Assembly (NCBI GenBank): GCA_024195585.1
Contig: SWBL01000261.1
Span: 1-64,000 of the forward strand
DNA from: Aureobasidium sp. EXF-3400
Lineage: Eukaryota > Ascomycota > Dothideomycetes > Dothideales > Saccotheciaceae
Direction: 5' to 3'
Length of the DNA stretch: 64,000 nt
In this document: one piece after another, positions 46,588 through 56,700 of the stretch
Numbering within the stretch: the stretch's first letter is position 1
Layout of the letters: the number at the start of each line of letters is the position of its first letter
Notes under the pieces: model-generated
The model's input: only the letters and a program-made list of their open reading frames with translations
Told to the model about the DNA's origin: nothing
Database searches by the model: none
Program-made: the position numbers and the translations under genes

Positions 46588-46960
46588 GAGTGTGAATCTG
46601 GAAGTTGCAACTCTCACTTTCATGAAGAGTGCACTCCTGATTCGACTTCGCTGATATTTGGTTGTTGGCTAGGAAAAGACTCTGTGTTCTTCGGACACCA
46701 AGAGATGCAATCGTTGTTGAAAAGCATCAGAGTTATCCAAACATGATGAACATCAGGGAGGAGGACAGTGCCACGCACGCAATCAGCAGGACAACAATGC
46801 TAGCGACAGCGAAACGAAGAGAATGGAGGAGCTGTGTCGAGGAGCAGACAAGAAAGTGATTCTTGACAACCCATTAGAAGAGCAACACAATACAAGACAG
46901 TTGCCCGATGAAACACCACAAGAGCTCTGCCGAAGGAAACGAACAGCGAGCTAGTGCTCG
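46588..46960. other. Convergent intergenic region
   Basis: 373 bp between two 3' ends. Nothing recognised. Confidence 0.3.
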
Positions 46961-48130
46961 CTACATATTTCGCTTGCGAGGCCACCACGATCTTTGATCT
47001 TCTACTCGAATATCTTTTAGTAGCCACCCCTGGAATTCCTCATCCCATTCGTGCGTCAACTCACAATCTAGCTGGTTCAGACATCCCATAGCAGCAGCTC
47101 TAGAGCCAGCGAATAGTGGATCATGTATTGTCGCTCGCTCGTCACTTCCAGCCTTAAGATCGGTGTAGTTGGTTCCGAGAATCTCCGACAGTACTTCGTG
47201 CAACATTGCATCGTCAGTCGACTCTCCGAGCATGACCAACTCAGAAATCTCTACTGGGTGCTCGCGAGACACAGCTCCAAATAATCGTTCATCAATAGGG
47301 CGCATAATATTCTTCAGCGTACGTGACAGATCCTCATGCTTTCCGGGAAATTCAACGTTTGCTGCAAGAGTCGTGTTGTGGAGCTCTCTTAGTACTTCTG
47401 CAACACCGCAATCATCTTCTACCAAGAACGCTGATATGCCAGCTCGGCTGTAATCGAGAGAGAGGTAGGTCTTCGCCGGGTCATCAGGCTCTTTCTGGTC
47501 CGGTGTCTTGAAGACGTCAAGATCGCATTGACCCTCGAGACCATATATGCCCGTTATAGCAATGGATGCAGTCCTTGTGCCCTTGTAGTTCAGGCCGAGA
47601 GACTCGACAGCTGTTCTCAGATTGTCATGGAAAGGGTTCCTTGGCCAGATCAGGAAAGGACTGCTGATGCTGACGGCAGTCATGGGGGTTTCCAGGTGAG
47701 TTTCTGTGGCTGCCTTCAAGCCTTTAAGCATCCATGTGATGGCTTCGGACTCGGGATCTATAGGTTCCGAAGTAGTCCATGATGGCAGATAGTCCTGAAG
47801 AGACACGAATCCCCATGAATTTCGAGTTGGTTCGTCAGACGATGTCAGTGGGAGAGGCTGGTCGTTTGCTGAGCGCATGATCTGCTTATATGTAGCTCCT
47901 CCCTCGAGCTTGACAACGTCGACTGCTGTGCCATTGGCGTACCAGATGCTTGCTGTACTGCAAGGCGATATATCAGTGATCGGTACGCAGCTCCCAAAAT
48001 TCAATTTTACCCACCCATAGTCAAGGGCAAGATTGAATCCGACACCGTATTCGGCAGCACTGCTACTCGATACCAGAGTACAGAATGAGAAGAGTATGAA
48101 TAGCATACTGCACAGAAGTGGCCGTCTCAT
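46961..48130 (-). CDS. Secretory-pathway protein with a degenerate Hsp70/actin-like (ASKHA) fold
   Basis: Open over 389 codons; a likely 57-nt phase-neutral intron (48014-47958) would give 370 residues. The N-terminus MRRPLLCSMLFILFSFCTLVSSSSA is a clear signal peptide. With the intron removed, the text reads LALDYGTASIWYANGTAVDVVKLEG, matching the phosphate-1 loop pattern of ASKHA ATPases (D-x-G-T). Further motifs are LSLDYSRAGISAFLVEDDCG (phosphate-2-like), ELVMLGESTDDAMLHEVLSEI and DPLFAGSRAAAMG (adenosine-like, as in Hsp70 GES...DP..AxGAA). No substrate-binding or HDEL end is present. Nucleotide binding is unproven; family assignment is inference. Confidence 0.65.
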   Translation of the reverse strand: MRRPLLCSMLFILFSFCTLVSSSSAAEYGVGFNLALDYGWVKLNFGSCVPITDISPCSTASIWYANGTAVDVVKLEGGATYKQIMRSANDQPLPLTSSDEPTRNSWGFVSLQDYLPSWTTSEPIDPESEAITWMLKGLKAATETHLETPMTAVSISSPFLIWPRNPFHDNLRTAVESLGLNYKGTRTASIAITGIYGLEGQCDLDVFKTPDQKEPDDPAKTYLSLDYSRAGISAFLVEDDCGVAEVLRELHNTTLAANVEFPGKHEDLSRTLKNIMRPIDERLFGAVSREHPVEISELVMLGESTDDAMLHEVLSEILGTNYTDLKAGSDERATIHDPLFAGSRAAAMGCLNQLDCELTHEWDEEFQGWLLKDIRVEDQRSWWPRKRNM

Positions 48131-48528
48131 GGCACCGCCTCTTCTTTTGTTCCTGCAAGGTCAGCGAGAGTGGTGACCAAAAGTGATCGTCCAACAAATT
48201 GGTAACCGCACACTGCGTGGTGGATTCAGAATCGAGACTTTTTGTCTGTAGAAGACAAAGAAGATGTGTCCGAGTGGCAGAGAGCTTCTTTTCGAACCAT
48301 AATTAGGCCACCTGTTCTCCGAGTCAGGTGTTGCATCCTCACGGCACAAAACAGACGCCGAAGCATCGGAAGTGCGAGATGTAAGAAGAAGGGCGTCAGA
48401 GCACGCGATTATAGAGATTTTGAGCTCTGTGATGTACATAAGTGAAGGAGCTTGTGATCGCTTACAAACCTCTGGGTATTCCTGTAGCAATTTTGCTACT
48501 GCGACAGATGATAATCGCAACGTGGCCA
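48131..48528. other. Intergenic region upstream of the ASKHA-like gene
   Basis: 398 bp between co-directional minus-strand genes. A long frame at 48161-48616 is an off-frame reading of the next gene's last exon. Nothing else recognised. Confidence 0.3.
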
Positions 48529-49274
48529 TCACAAGCCATATGTTCCATTCAACTTGAAAGTCTTCTCGTCTTGATCCCAGTGGACCTTGACGCTGTCGCC
48601 TGTAATTCTCAGGCATCCATACCTGATCTAATCCAAATCAGTATACTTCGACTCTGAGAAGAACTGTGGGAAACTTACTGTGGCAGTGATGGCACCAACA
48701 TGTTGATGAAAGTCAGACATGTCAATCACCTTCTGCTTCCATAGCTTCTTGGGCTTCTCAAAACCAAAGAGCTTGTAGAAGACATCCTCATGGGGCACGA
48801 TACCAGTGTAGCTCCATTTTGCATTGCCTTTCTTGCAGCTGGGTGAATACTTCATCTGTTTCCTGATCTCTGTTGAACACACATCTCTCGTCTTCCTTGC
48901 GCGCTCGGCGATCTTGTCTTCGCTCCATACCTCACCGGAGCTCGCGCTGCTGCCTCCCTGTTGAAGTGTCGACAGCTGATTTTGGAGATCGAGAGCATGT
49001 TGAGCGAGCTCATCATGCGAAAGTGCGAGCAAAGACTCGAGTGTGTGTGATGCTGGAGCTGACGCTGCTTTACTGATATTAGATCGAGTATTTCGAGAAA
49101 CGATGAGTGATCATGTCCTGTCTCACATTTCTTGCTGACACGCGCGCGCTTTGGGGCAGAGTCGGAGTTGTCTTCCGATCCAGACGCGTTGTCGTCGCGG
49201 GTTCGGCCTGCAGCCTTTTCATCAGCGGAAGTTGATGAACAACATATCGAGTGGTTCTTACGTTTAGGAGGCAT
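48529..49274 (-). CDS. Uncharacterised, probably nuclear protein
   Basis: Four exons (49274-49262, 49207-49127, 49064-48679, 48627-48529) close in phase to 192 residues. The first exon has 13 nt; joined to exon 2 it reads MPPKRRTRDDNASGSEDNSD, then APKRARVSKK, two basic clusters resembling a nuclear localisation signal. A helix (LLALSHDELAQHALDLQNQL) follows, then a compact C-terminal domain (IRKQMKYSPSCKKGNAKW, DVFYKLFGFEKPKKLWKQ, YGCLRITGDSVKVHWDQ). Not recognised. The last exon works only with acceptor GATTAG at 48628; the AG at 48624 breaks the frame. Confidence 0.7.
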
Positions 49275-49401
49275 CTTCAATTTCGAGATTATTTGAACAG
49301 AAAAAAAGGAAAACTCGGAAAGAATCAAATGCGACGCTCTAGCTAGCAACCACGAACCTCACGCCTGACGTGTTCCACTTTAGCAGAGCTCTGACCATGC
49401 A

Positions 49402-49423
49402 TGGTATACCATATGGTATACCA
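49402..49423. repeat. Perfect 22-bp palindrome
   Basis: The sequence reads identically on both strands, centred on CATATG with GGTATACC arms on each side. It does not extend further (A at 49401, C at 49424). Its position in a divergent promoter suggests a dimeric regulator site or a cruciform; function is inferred only. Confidence 0.9.
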
Positions 49424-49620
49424 CCCCTTCCTCAAATAACCACTTCGCAGATCATATCTTCAAACAGTCTCAATAGTAAAGTAGACACATAATTGGTAAG
49501 TCTAGAGTTCTGCAGAGCAATCTGCCACGTACTTCGAGGTCTGTCTATTCGATGTTCGGACGCTGCGCAGATTTTGTTCAGACCTTGACGCCGGACGATT
49601 GATCGGAGAGTGTCTCCTGC

Positions 49621-49640
49621 TTTAATGTTTAAGCATTAAA
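49621..49640. repeat. Near-perfect 20-bp palindrome
   Basis: TTTAATG and CATTAAA arms flank a TTTAAG centre; one symmetric position is mismatched. It abuts the 11-bp tandem repeats. Confidence 0.8.
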
Positions 49641-49672
49641 ACAATGTTCAAACACTGTTCGAACACTGTTCA
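49640..49672. repeat. Three tandem 11-bp units (AACAMTGTTCN)
   Basis: Units AACAATGTTC-A, AACACTGTTC-G and AACACTGTTC-A follow each other with an 11-bp period, about one DNA helical turn. Each unit is itself an imperfect inverted repeat (GAACA/TGTTC half-sites), as expected for cooperative binding on one DNA face. Confidence 0.85.
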
Positions 49673-49915
49673 TGCTTGAATTTCAATTTTCGACCAACAA
49701 GTCTAAGTATACTCTAGAAACAGTTTGTCGTCGCCTCGATCCCTTCAAGTCCAAAATCTACACTCGTTCTTCGCACTTGGTATGTATTTCCTGCTCAAGT
49801 ACTGCTTGAGTATGCTCATCAAGATGCGCCCGACTGACCCCGCTTTCTCATTCCTCAAAAAAGAATTTTCATCCACCCTGTTTCCCTCCATCAACCAAAC
49901 TCGACATCAAGAACA

Positions 49916-50849
49916 ATGAGTGCCGGAAAGTGCGAAGTCTGTCTCGAGGAGAAGCCCAAGCTCGTCACCTGTGGCCGTTGCGGTAATCGCAAGTACTGCG
50001 GTAGGTGCCCTCGAAACGACCACGTCGCCAGAAGGTCAAGCTGACTCAATGACAGGCGCCGCTTGCCAGAGAAAGGACTGGTCCACCCACAAGCACTCAT
50101 GCCAGCCCAAGAAGCAACCCTCTTGGATCCTCAAGATCACTATCCCTGACTCCAGAGACCCTCAGATCTGGCGCACGCTGATCTGCCCTGACAACGCCAC
50201 CTTCCAGGAGCTGCACTACGCTATCCAGATTGCCTTTGGCTGGGCCGCCGCACACAGCTATGACTTTGTTGCCCGCGACCCTACCGCCGAAGAGCGTCCT
50301 GTCGAGGACATTATGGCTCTGATCAAACGTCGCCAGGCTCAAGATAATGGCGAGCAAAGAGACTTTGGTCCTCGTCAGAACTACATTCGCATCGTCAATC
50401 CCAATGACCACAAAATGATTGATTCGTTGCACTCTTACGACCGCAAGCACTCTCAGACCCCCGAGAAGAAGGCAGACAAGGTCTACGTCGGCGAGCAGTT
50501 CAACAAGAAGGAGTGGAAGAGTGCAGAGTGGGAGTACATGTACGACTTCGGCGACAACTGGGGTCACGAGATTGAGATCATTGGACGTGGCAATGTTGAC
50601 GACGCTTTCAAGTGCACTGATGGTAACGGTCACGGTATTGCCGAGGATGCTGGAAGCATGCCTGGCTGGGAGGAATTGAAGAACGCTTATAGAGCTGCAA
50701 AGCCAAATGATGAGCAGAAAGAGAAGATGCATTGGTTTGAGAACATGGCCAGTAACTTTGACCCTGAGGGCTTGAAAGGGAAAGAGAGCTATGTCGATTT
50801 GAGTGTTATCAACTCTCTGCTCAAGACCAGTATGGATTGCATGGACTAG
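49916..50849 (+). CDS. MYND zinc finger fused to pRiA4b ORF-3-like (MM3350-like) domain
   Basis: Two exons (49916-50000, 50056-50849), 292 residues. Residues 6-43 are a MYND finger, CEVCLEEKPKLVTCGRCGNRKYC then CQRKDWSTHKHSC, split by the intron at Gly. From residue 50 on is a plasmid pRiA4b ORF-3-like domain: WILKITIPDSRDPQIWRTLICP, TFQELHYAIQIAFGWAAAHSYDF, WEYMYDFGDNWGHEIEIIGR and WEELKNAYRAAKP. The C-terminus VDLSVINSLL is short. The pRiA4b family is common in bacteria, on plasmids and in mobile elements; its function is unknown. MYND fingers recruit proline-rich partners, often in the nucleus. Codon use matches the neighbours, so there is no sign of a recent transfer. Confidence 0.92.
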
Positions 50850-51186
50850 CTGCTGCAGCCAAGTCTCTCTTTGGTCTAGTTGGGATTAGCAAAAGTCTCT
50901 TTGCATATTGATAGTAGCATACTGACCGTCATTGGAAGATAGGATATGTTACATCTGCTTCATCTCTTCTGGTCTCGTTTGGTCTCGCCTCGTCTCTTGT
51001 GATGCTGTATGCATATATGCCTGTGGATGTCGTCAGCTCGTGCCGTCAAAGTCTTCTCAAAGACCCGAGAACCCCTTGATGAGTTCCTCAGGAAGAACTC
51101 TCCGTGGAGAACACGGGAACGAACACGACTTACTGCTTTGTCATCGTCACGTTGTCTGTATGCCACAACGTGGTGGAGGATTGCTT
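50850..51186. other. Intergenic region downstream of the MYND gene
   Basis: 337 bp. No feature recognised other than a 6-bp inverted repeat (GAGTTC...GAACTC) at about 51080. Confidence 0.3.
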
Positions 51187-51306
51187 TCAATCGAAGGATG
51201 AGCGGCGAAGAGCAGGTCTGGTAGGGTTGCGAGGGCGGGCAGGTTGCTCGATGGTGTCACGCTCACCAAAGCAAGCGCGGAAGAGATCCTTGATTTGCTG
51301 CCACAT
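51187..51306 (-). CDS. Possible small protein (39 residues)
   Basis: ATG at 51306 begins MWQQIKDLFRACFGERD; the frame shows C-ending codon bias and stops at 51187. A GTGAGC donor directly after the Phe codon and an AG 48 bp further would instead yield a different 36-residue product. Either the gene continues differently or this is spurious. No family recognised. Confidence 0.3.
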   Translation of the reverse strand: MWQQIKDLFRACFGERDTIEQPARPRNPTRPALRRSSFD

Positions 51307-51805
51307 CTTGATATCGTTGTTGTTGTGCTGGTTGCGTAAAGTGGTGATGTATAGGGGTGGAAAGGAGAGATGGAGAGAGAGCTGGTGTTCTGAATATATC
51401 CCTGTTTGTGAACGTCGAGCGGTCGAACGAACCTGAGTGATTGTGGAGGGGGTGCCTGATGTTCGACGGTGGTGTCGCCGGTCACTGATAGTGGACAGGC
51501 ATCTCAAGTGTCGTGGCGAGGTGAGGTTGTTGTCGTGCAGTGGGACGGGCACTCGTCCATAACTGCACAGGAGATGCTCCTTCACCTCGCCTCCTGGTAC
51601 CGGAAAGGAGTGAAACAAGGCACCGTCGACGACGACCTTCGACGACGGTCCCGTACCACCGGGCCTCCGCAATGGCTATATGATCTTATTCAAAGATCTT
51701 TCTGCTCTCTCTCCTCTTCCTTCCGCGCAACATCTCACCACTACCACCACCACCACAAGCATCAAGCATCAGCGTACGTCTATGAAGGCGGCCCATAATC
51801 CCAAT
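51307..51805. other. Intergenic region
   Basis: 499 bp between the possible small minus-strand ORF and the next plus-strand ORF; CCACCA/CACAA-rich close to 51740. Nothing else recognised. Confidence 0.3.
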
Positions 51806-52150
51806 ATGTCTACTGACTCGAGCAGCAGCATGCTTTCCCGCGAGATCAAGCGCCGCATCGACGACCTCATCACTGAGGTCTTCGATGCCGCCTTCGAGCA
51901 CACCAGGGGGGTCGCCGCCACTATCTGGCAGGCTCTTGTCGAGGATGATTTCGGTGAAGGCGGTCAGGCCCTTCGCGCCGAGATCGCCGAGGAAATCGGA
52001 GACAAGGTCGCTGCCGAGGGCGAACGCGTCCTCGACAACACCCGTGAGCTCAAGGCTCACATTACACAGATCATCCTGTGTAAGATCAACCACAAGGTTG
52101 AAGAAGGGTTCACCATCCCCCTTCGCGCCTGGGTCTCCCGCAGGGAGTAG
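51806..52150 (+). CDS. Uncharacterised small helical protein
   Basis: Single exon, 114 residues. The start at 51806 has A at -3; an in-frame ATG at 51782 would add eight residues. The whole length is predicted helical and charged (REIKRRIDDLITEVFDAAFE, EIAEEIGDKVAAEGERVLD, then HITQIILCKINHKVEEG), without membrane segment or signal. Strong C-ending codon bias supports real coding. Unknown family, possibly lineage-restricted. Confidence 0.55.
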   Translation: MSTDSSSSMLSREIKRRIDDLITEVFDAAFEHTRGVAATIWQALVEDDFGEGGQALRAEIAEEIGDKVAAEGERVLDNTRELKAHITQIILCKINHKVEEGFTIPLRAWVSRRE

Positions 52151-53776
52151 GATAGGGGTCGTAATGAGTCCTCGTGAGGCATGGATAGAACCCTCTCCTT
52201 GACGGCCATTCGACTCCTTCGACTATTGGTCACCTACCTCCTGGACGACTGGTCACGTACCTTTCGCTGACCAGGGAGGCCCACGGCTGCTTTTATGGTC
52301 ACACTTCATGTAGCATAACATCACAATGCACAAAGCTTTCTGACCAGCCATACATCGATCCCAGTGACTCTTGTGTTCCAAATTGACCAGTGTTGTACAC
52401 GAAGTGAACCGGGCTGTGAGTAGTTCTGTTCCTGCATTCGACATGTAAGTCAAACACAAACCGTCGAAAGGCAAGAACCCTCTCGCTGTCAAGACTTTTG
52501 CTCACGGGAGAAGGGTGTCGTCGTGCGGAGTGCACAGGAGTTCCTCCCTCCTCCACTGCTGGAGACCGTCATAGTTATAGAAATGCATAATCAATGTCGG
52601 ACAGAGCCTGTGTCCAGAGAGAGCCGCAAGATTCGTCGCTCTCGATGGTCGTTATTCCGTCTCTGACAAGCATCTTGCATTTTTACGACTCATGTTCTGC
52701 TCTAAGGCTTTGTAGGAAAAGAGTGATGTGGCAGCTCCGAGCAGAGATTGAGATCTTCCTAAAACCCATCATCTGAAGTCTTGCGGTAACAGTAGTCGAT
52801 ATTATGTTGTACTCTCATGCGCAGTGTCATTGCTAGCAACCGGTTCCAATGGTTCAGATAGACGATAGGGCTGTTGAACGGCTACGATACCAAGTTTTTG
52901 TGGGCAGAAGATGTTGTTGAATGCGATCCGGTCGTCTCCGCCTCCATTTTTTCTCGATCTCCTCTCTCTCCACAGCAAAAACACAGGCGTTTCTTCGGCC
53001 CTCCATATGTTTGGAAAGCGACAGCACGCAGTGTCGGCAACTAGCCGCTCGGCTCGATATGAAGTCCCCGGTGTTGAGGCCGTCGGCCGCGGAGAGCGTG
53101 GAGGAAAGCTGTCAACCAGTCTCGTCTCTCGGTCGTCCTGCGAAGCTCGTCGGAGCACCGAGGGCACACCTTCCTGAGGGCATTTGACACCCACAGAGAG
53201 CAATATAAACGGATTGACTAACGGGAGAGTGAACGGACAGGCGAAATGCCTTCGTCTTTAATAAACCGCTGAAAAGCACAGGTGTTGGTTGAGGATGCAA
53301 GTGTCAGGAAAGCGTTAGCTCGAGTGCGGGATAGGATAATGACGTTGGCGGCTTTTTGTGGGCAGTAGCAGCAGCTATCGAGTCCCACATGCAAAAGTAG
53401 GCAAGAGGTCGACGAGCGATCGCCGAGATCATCAGGTACCGAGTAACGATTGCAGCAAACTTCTGCCACGCGCCTGCACTTTCTTCCTCTCTGTATACAT
53501 ACAGCTTCCCCTTGTTGCTCCTGCCTATTCGTCCTCGAGACAGTCAACAATTGGCGTGCTTGTTGTCACTCACTCCTAATTCTTCCCCACGCAACACCAT
53601 CACTTTCGCTGTTCGCTCGAGTCTCGACGCTCGTCAACCTCGCATCCATCATCTTGCGTCCATCACCCTCAGCTATTCACTAGCACCATCCATTGCCTCT
53701 CATCTTCTAACTTTCTATTTACGACTACGCAAGCGCTGCAATTGCCTTGCTCATCACCACCTAATCCGCCGCACCA
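52151..53776. other. Intergenic region upstream of the glycogen debranching enzyme
   Basis: 1626 bp. The last 350 bp are pyrimidine-rich and contain many short CT tracts, as in a long 5' leader. Frames at 52802-53203 and 52911-53187 overlap on opposite strands without coding bias. No RNA gene, repeat or mobile element seen. Confidence 0.35.
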
Positions 53777-56700
53777 ATGGCCCCGACTCTACAACAGACG
53801 CAGGCTATCTACCTTCTACCTCTCAGGGATGATGGCTCACCCGACGTAGCTGGCGAGTACATCTACCTACCACCACCCAGCGATCCTACCTACAAGATCC
53901 GCTTTGTCATTGAGGGCACCAGCTCCATCTGCCGTGAAGGCAGCCTCTGGGTGAACATCCCGACCAAGGGCCAGAAGTTCGTACGCAAGAACTACACCGA
54001 GTACAAGTAAGTTATCCTCGATGCCCCTCGACATGCCCACCACTGACGATCTATGCAGATTGACTCCCGACTTCAACCGCAACATTGAGATTGACATTGA
54101 GATCCCTCATGCCGGTCCCTTCTCCTACTACATCACCTATACTCCCTTACCCAAGCTCACGACAGGCAAGAGCGATGTTCCTGAGGCCACAAAGACCCAG
54201 GTCTGGTACCTTGATGTCAGCCCTCGCTTGACGGTCCAAGACTCGACTTTGCCGCTCAAGAGTTTGTCCATCATCTCATGTCTGTCCAAGTTCATGGGTG
54301 ACTTTACCAGCGACTGGGACAAGCACCTGCACGGCATGAGCGAGAGAGGTTACAACATGGTTCACTTCACTCCGCTTATGATGCGTGGTGACTCAAATTC
54401 TCCCTACAGCATTTACGATCAGCTTACCTTCGACAAGACGATCTTTGCCAACGGCGAGAAGGACATTGAGTCGTTGATCACCAAGATGGAGAAGAACTAC
54501 GGTCTTCTGGCCCTGACTGATGTTGTCTGGAACCACACAGCCAACAACAGCAAGTGGTTGGAAGAGCACCCCGAAGCCGGTTACAACATGAAGACAGCCC
54601 CTTGGCTGCAAGCCGCCTACGAGTTGGATACCGCACTTCTCAAGTACGGATCCGAGCTCGAGAAGCGCGGCCTTCCCACTCAGATCAACAACGAACAGGA
54701 CCTCCTTCGCGTCATGCAGCCCCTGAAGGTGGAAGTTATCAACGCCATCAAGCTCTGGGAGTTCTACGTTATCGATGTCAAGCGTGACGCCCAGGCTGCC
54801 GTTTCAGCATGGATGGAGAACCAGGTCGAGTTCCCAGAGAAGACTCCTGATCTCGTCGGTACCGACAGCTGGTCCTCGAAGCAGAAGACCGAGTGGCTCA
54901 AGGAATACGCCCTGACCGGCACTGAACACCTTGGTGAGAGATTCCACCGCAGAATCAACCCTCAGCATGCTGCCGCGCTTCTCCAATCGCTCTTCGGCAA
55001 GTACGACACCAAGACTGGCAGCACAAGAGACGAGCGCAGCGCCATGGGTGCCATGACCCACTTCTTGGACGAGATGAACGCAGCCTACTACGACGAATTC
55101 AACACCGACAGCACCGCCATTCTGGAGCAGGCTTACGGTCGCACAAAGTACATGCGCATCGAAGGCGGTCCCATGGTAGGCAAGCCTATCAACAAGGACT
55201 ACCCCCTGGTCGAATCCTACTTCACCAGACTTCCTGCCAACGAGACGACAAAGAAGCATGAGGCTGGCGAGCTGGCCTTGGCCAACAACGGATGGGTCTG
55301 GGCCGCCAACGTGCTCATCGACAATGCTGGTCCCAACTCAAAGGCTTACCTTCGCAGAGAGCTCATCCCTTGGGGCGATTGTGTCAAGCTGCGTTACGGT
55401 GCCAGTCCCGAGGACAGTCCTTTCCTGTGGAACTTCATGGCCGAGTACACTCGCCTCATGGCCAAGCACTTCCATGGTTTCCGTATCGACAACTGCCATT
55501 CCACTCCCCTTCACCTTGCCGAGTACATGCTTGATGCTGCAAGAAGCGTTCGACCCAACCTTGTGGTCATGGCTGAGCTCTTCTCCGGCGACGAGAAGAT
55601 GGACTATGTCTACGTCGAACGCCTTGGACTGTCTTGCTTGATCCGTGAGGCCATGCAATGCTGGGGCACTGCAGAGATCAGCAAGCTTGTTCACGAGAAT
55701 TGCGGCCGCCCTATTGGCAGCTTCGAGCTCGACGAGATTTCAGATGCACAGAAGCGCAACTCTGGTACCGAGCCAGCACCTTCTGTCAAGGAGGTCGTTC
55801 ACAAGATCCGCCCTGCTACCGTTCACGCTCTGCTCATGGACTGCACTCACGACAACGAGTTGCCTGCTCAGCGCAGAGATGCCAGGGACACCCTCTCCAA
55901 CTCAGCTTTGGTGGCCATGTGCGCCGCCTCTATTGGTAGTGTCTTCGGTTACGACGAGGTCTACCCCGAGTTGATCGAGCTCGTCCATGAGACTCGCCAA
56001 TACAGCTCACCTTACTCTTCTATGTCGAACCTCAAGGTCGGAGAAGGTCCTGGCATTGGCAACGTCAAGCGCCTGCTGAACCAGCTTCACACCATCATGG
56101 GCAAGGACCACTACGAGGAGACTCACGTTCACCACGAGGGCGAGTACATCACCGTTCACCGTATGCACCCCAAGTCGCGCAAGGGCTACTACTTGATCGC
56201 TCACACTGCCTTCCCTGGTTACGGCAACGGCAATGCTGGCTTCCAGCCTGTACACCTTACTGGATCTAAGGCCTCTCTTCTGGGTGCCTGGAACCTCGAG
56301 GTCGACCAAAGCCACGAGGCCAAGCAAGCTGCTATCAAGGACAAAGTCCTGAGAGGTCTCAACGCACACACCAAGGACATCCGCGGTGTCAAGGTCGAGA
56401 ACCACGGTGACAGTGCCGTCATTACCATCCCGGAGAAGTTCCCTCCTGGCAGTATCGCAGTCTTCGAAACTTGGATCCCCAGCGCAGAGCACTCCGAGGG
56501 TCTTGACAAGTACGTCACATCTGGTGCCAGAGATGCCTTCAAGGAGTGTGACCTCAACGACTTGAACGCTGTTCTCTACCGCGCCGATGCTGAGGAGAAG
56601 GCCACTTCCAACGGCTCTGATGGCGTCTACAACATTCCCGGTCTTAGTCCGCTGGTCTACTGTGGTCTCCAGGGCTGGTGGAGTATCCTGAGAGATGTCA

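Larger units (their letters stand above)
49275..49915. promoter_or_regulatory. Divergent promoter with palindromes and tandem repeats
   Basis: 641 bp between divergent starts (unknown nuclear-like protein and MYND/pRiA4b gene). It contains a perfect 22-bp palindrome at 49402-49423, a near-perfect 20-bp palindrome at 49621-49640 and three 11-bp tandem units at 49640-49672. These are listed separately and discussed as findings. Confidence 0.55.
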
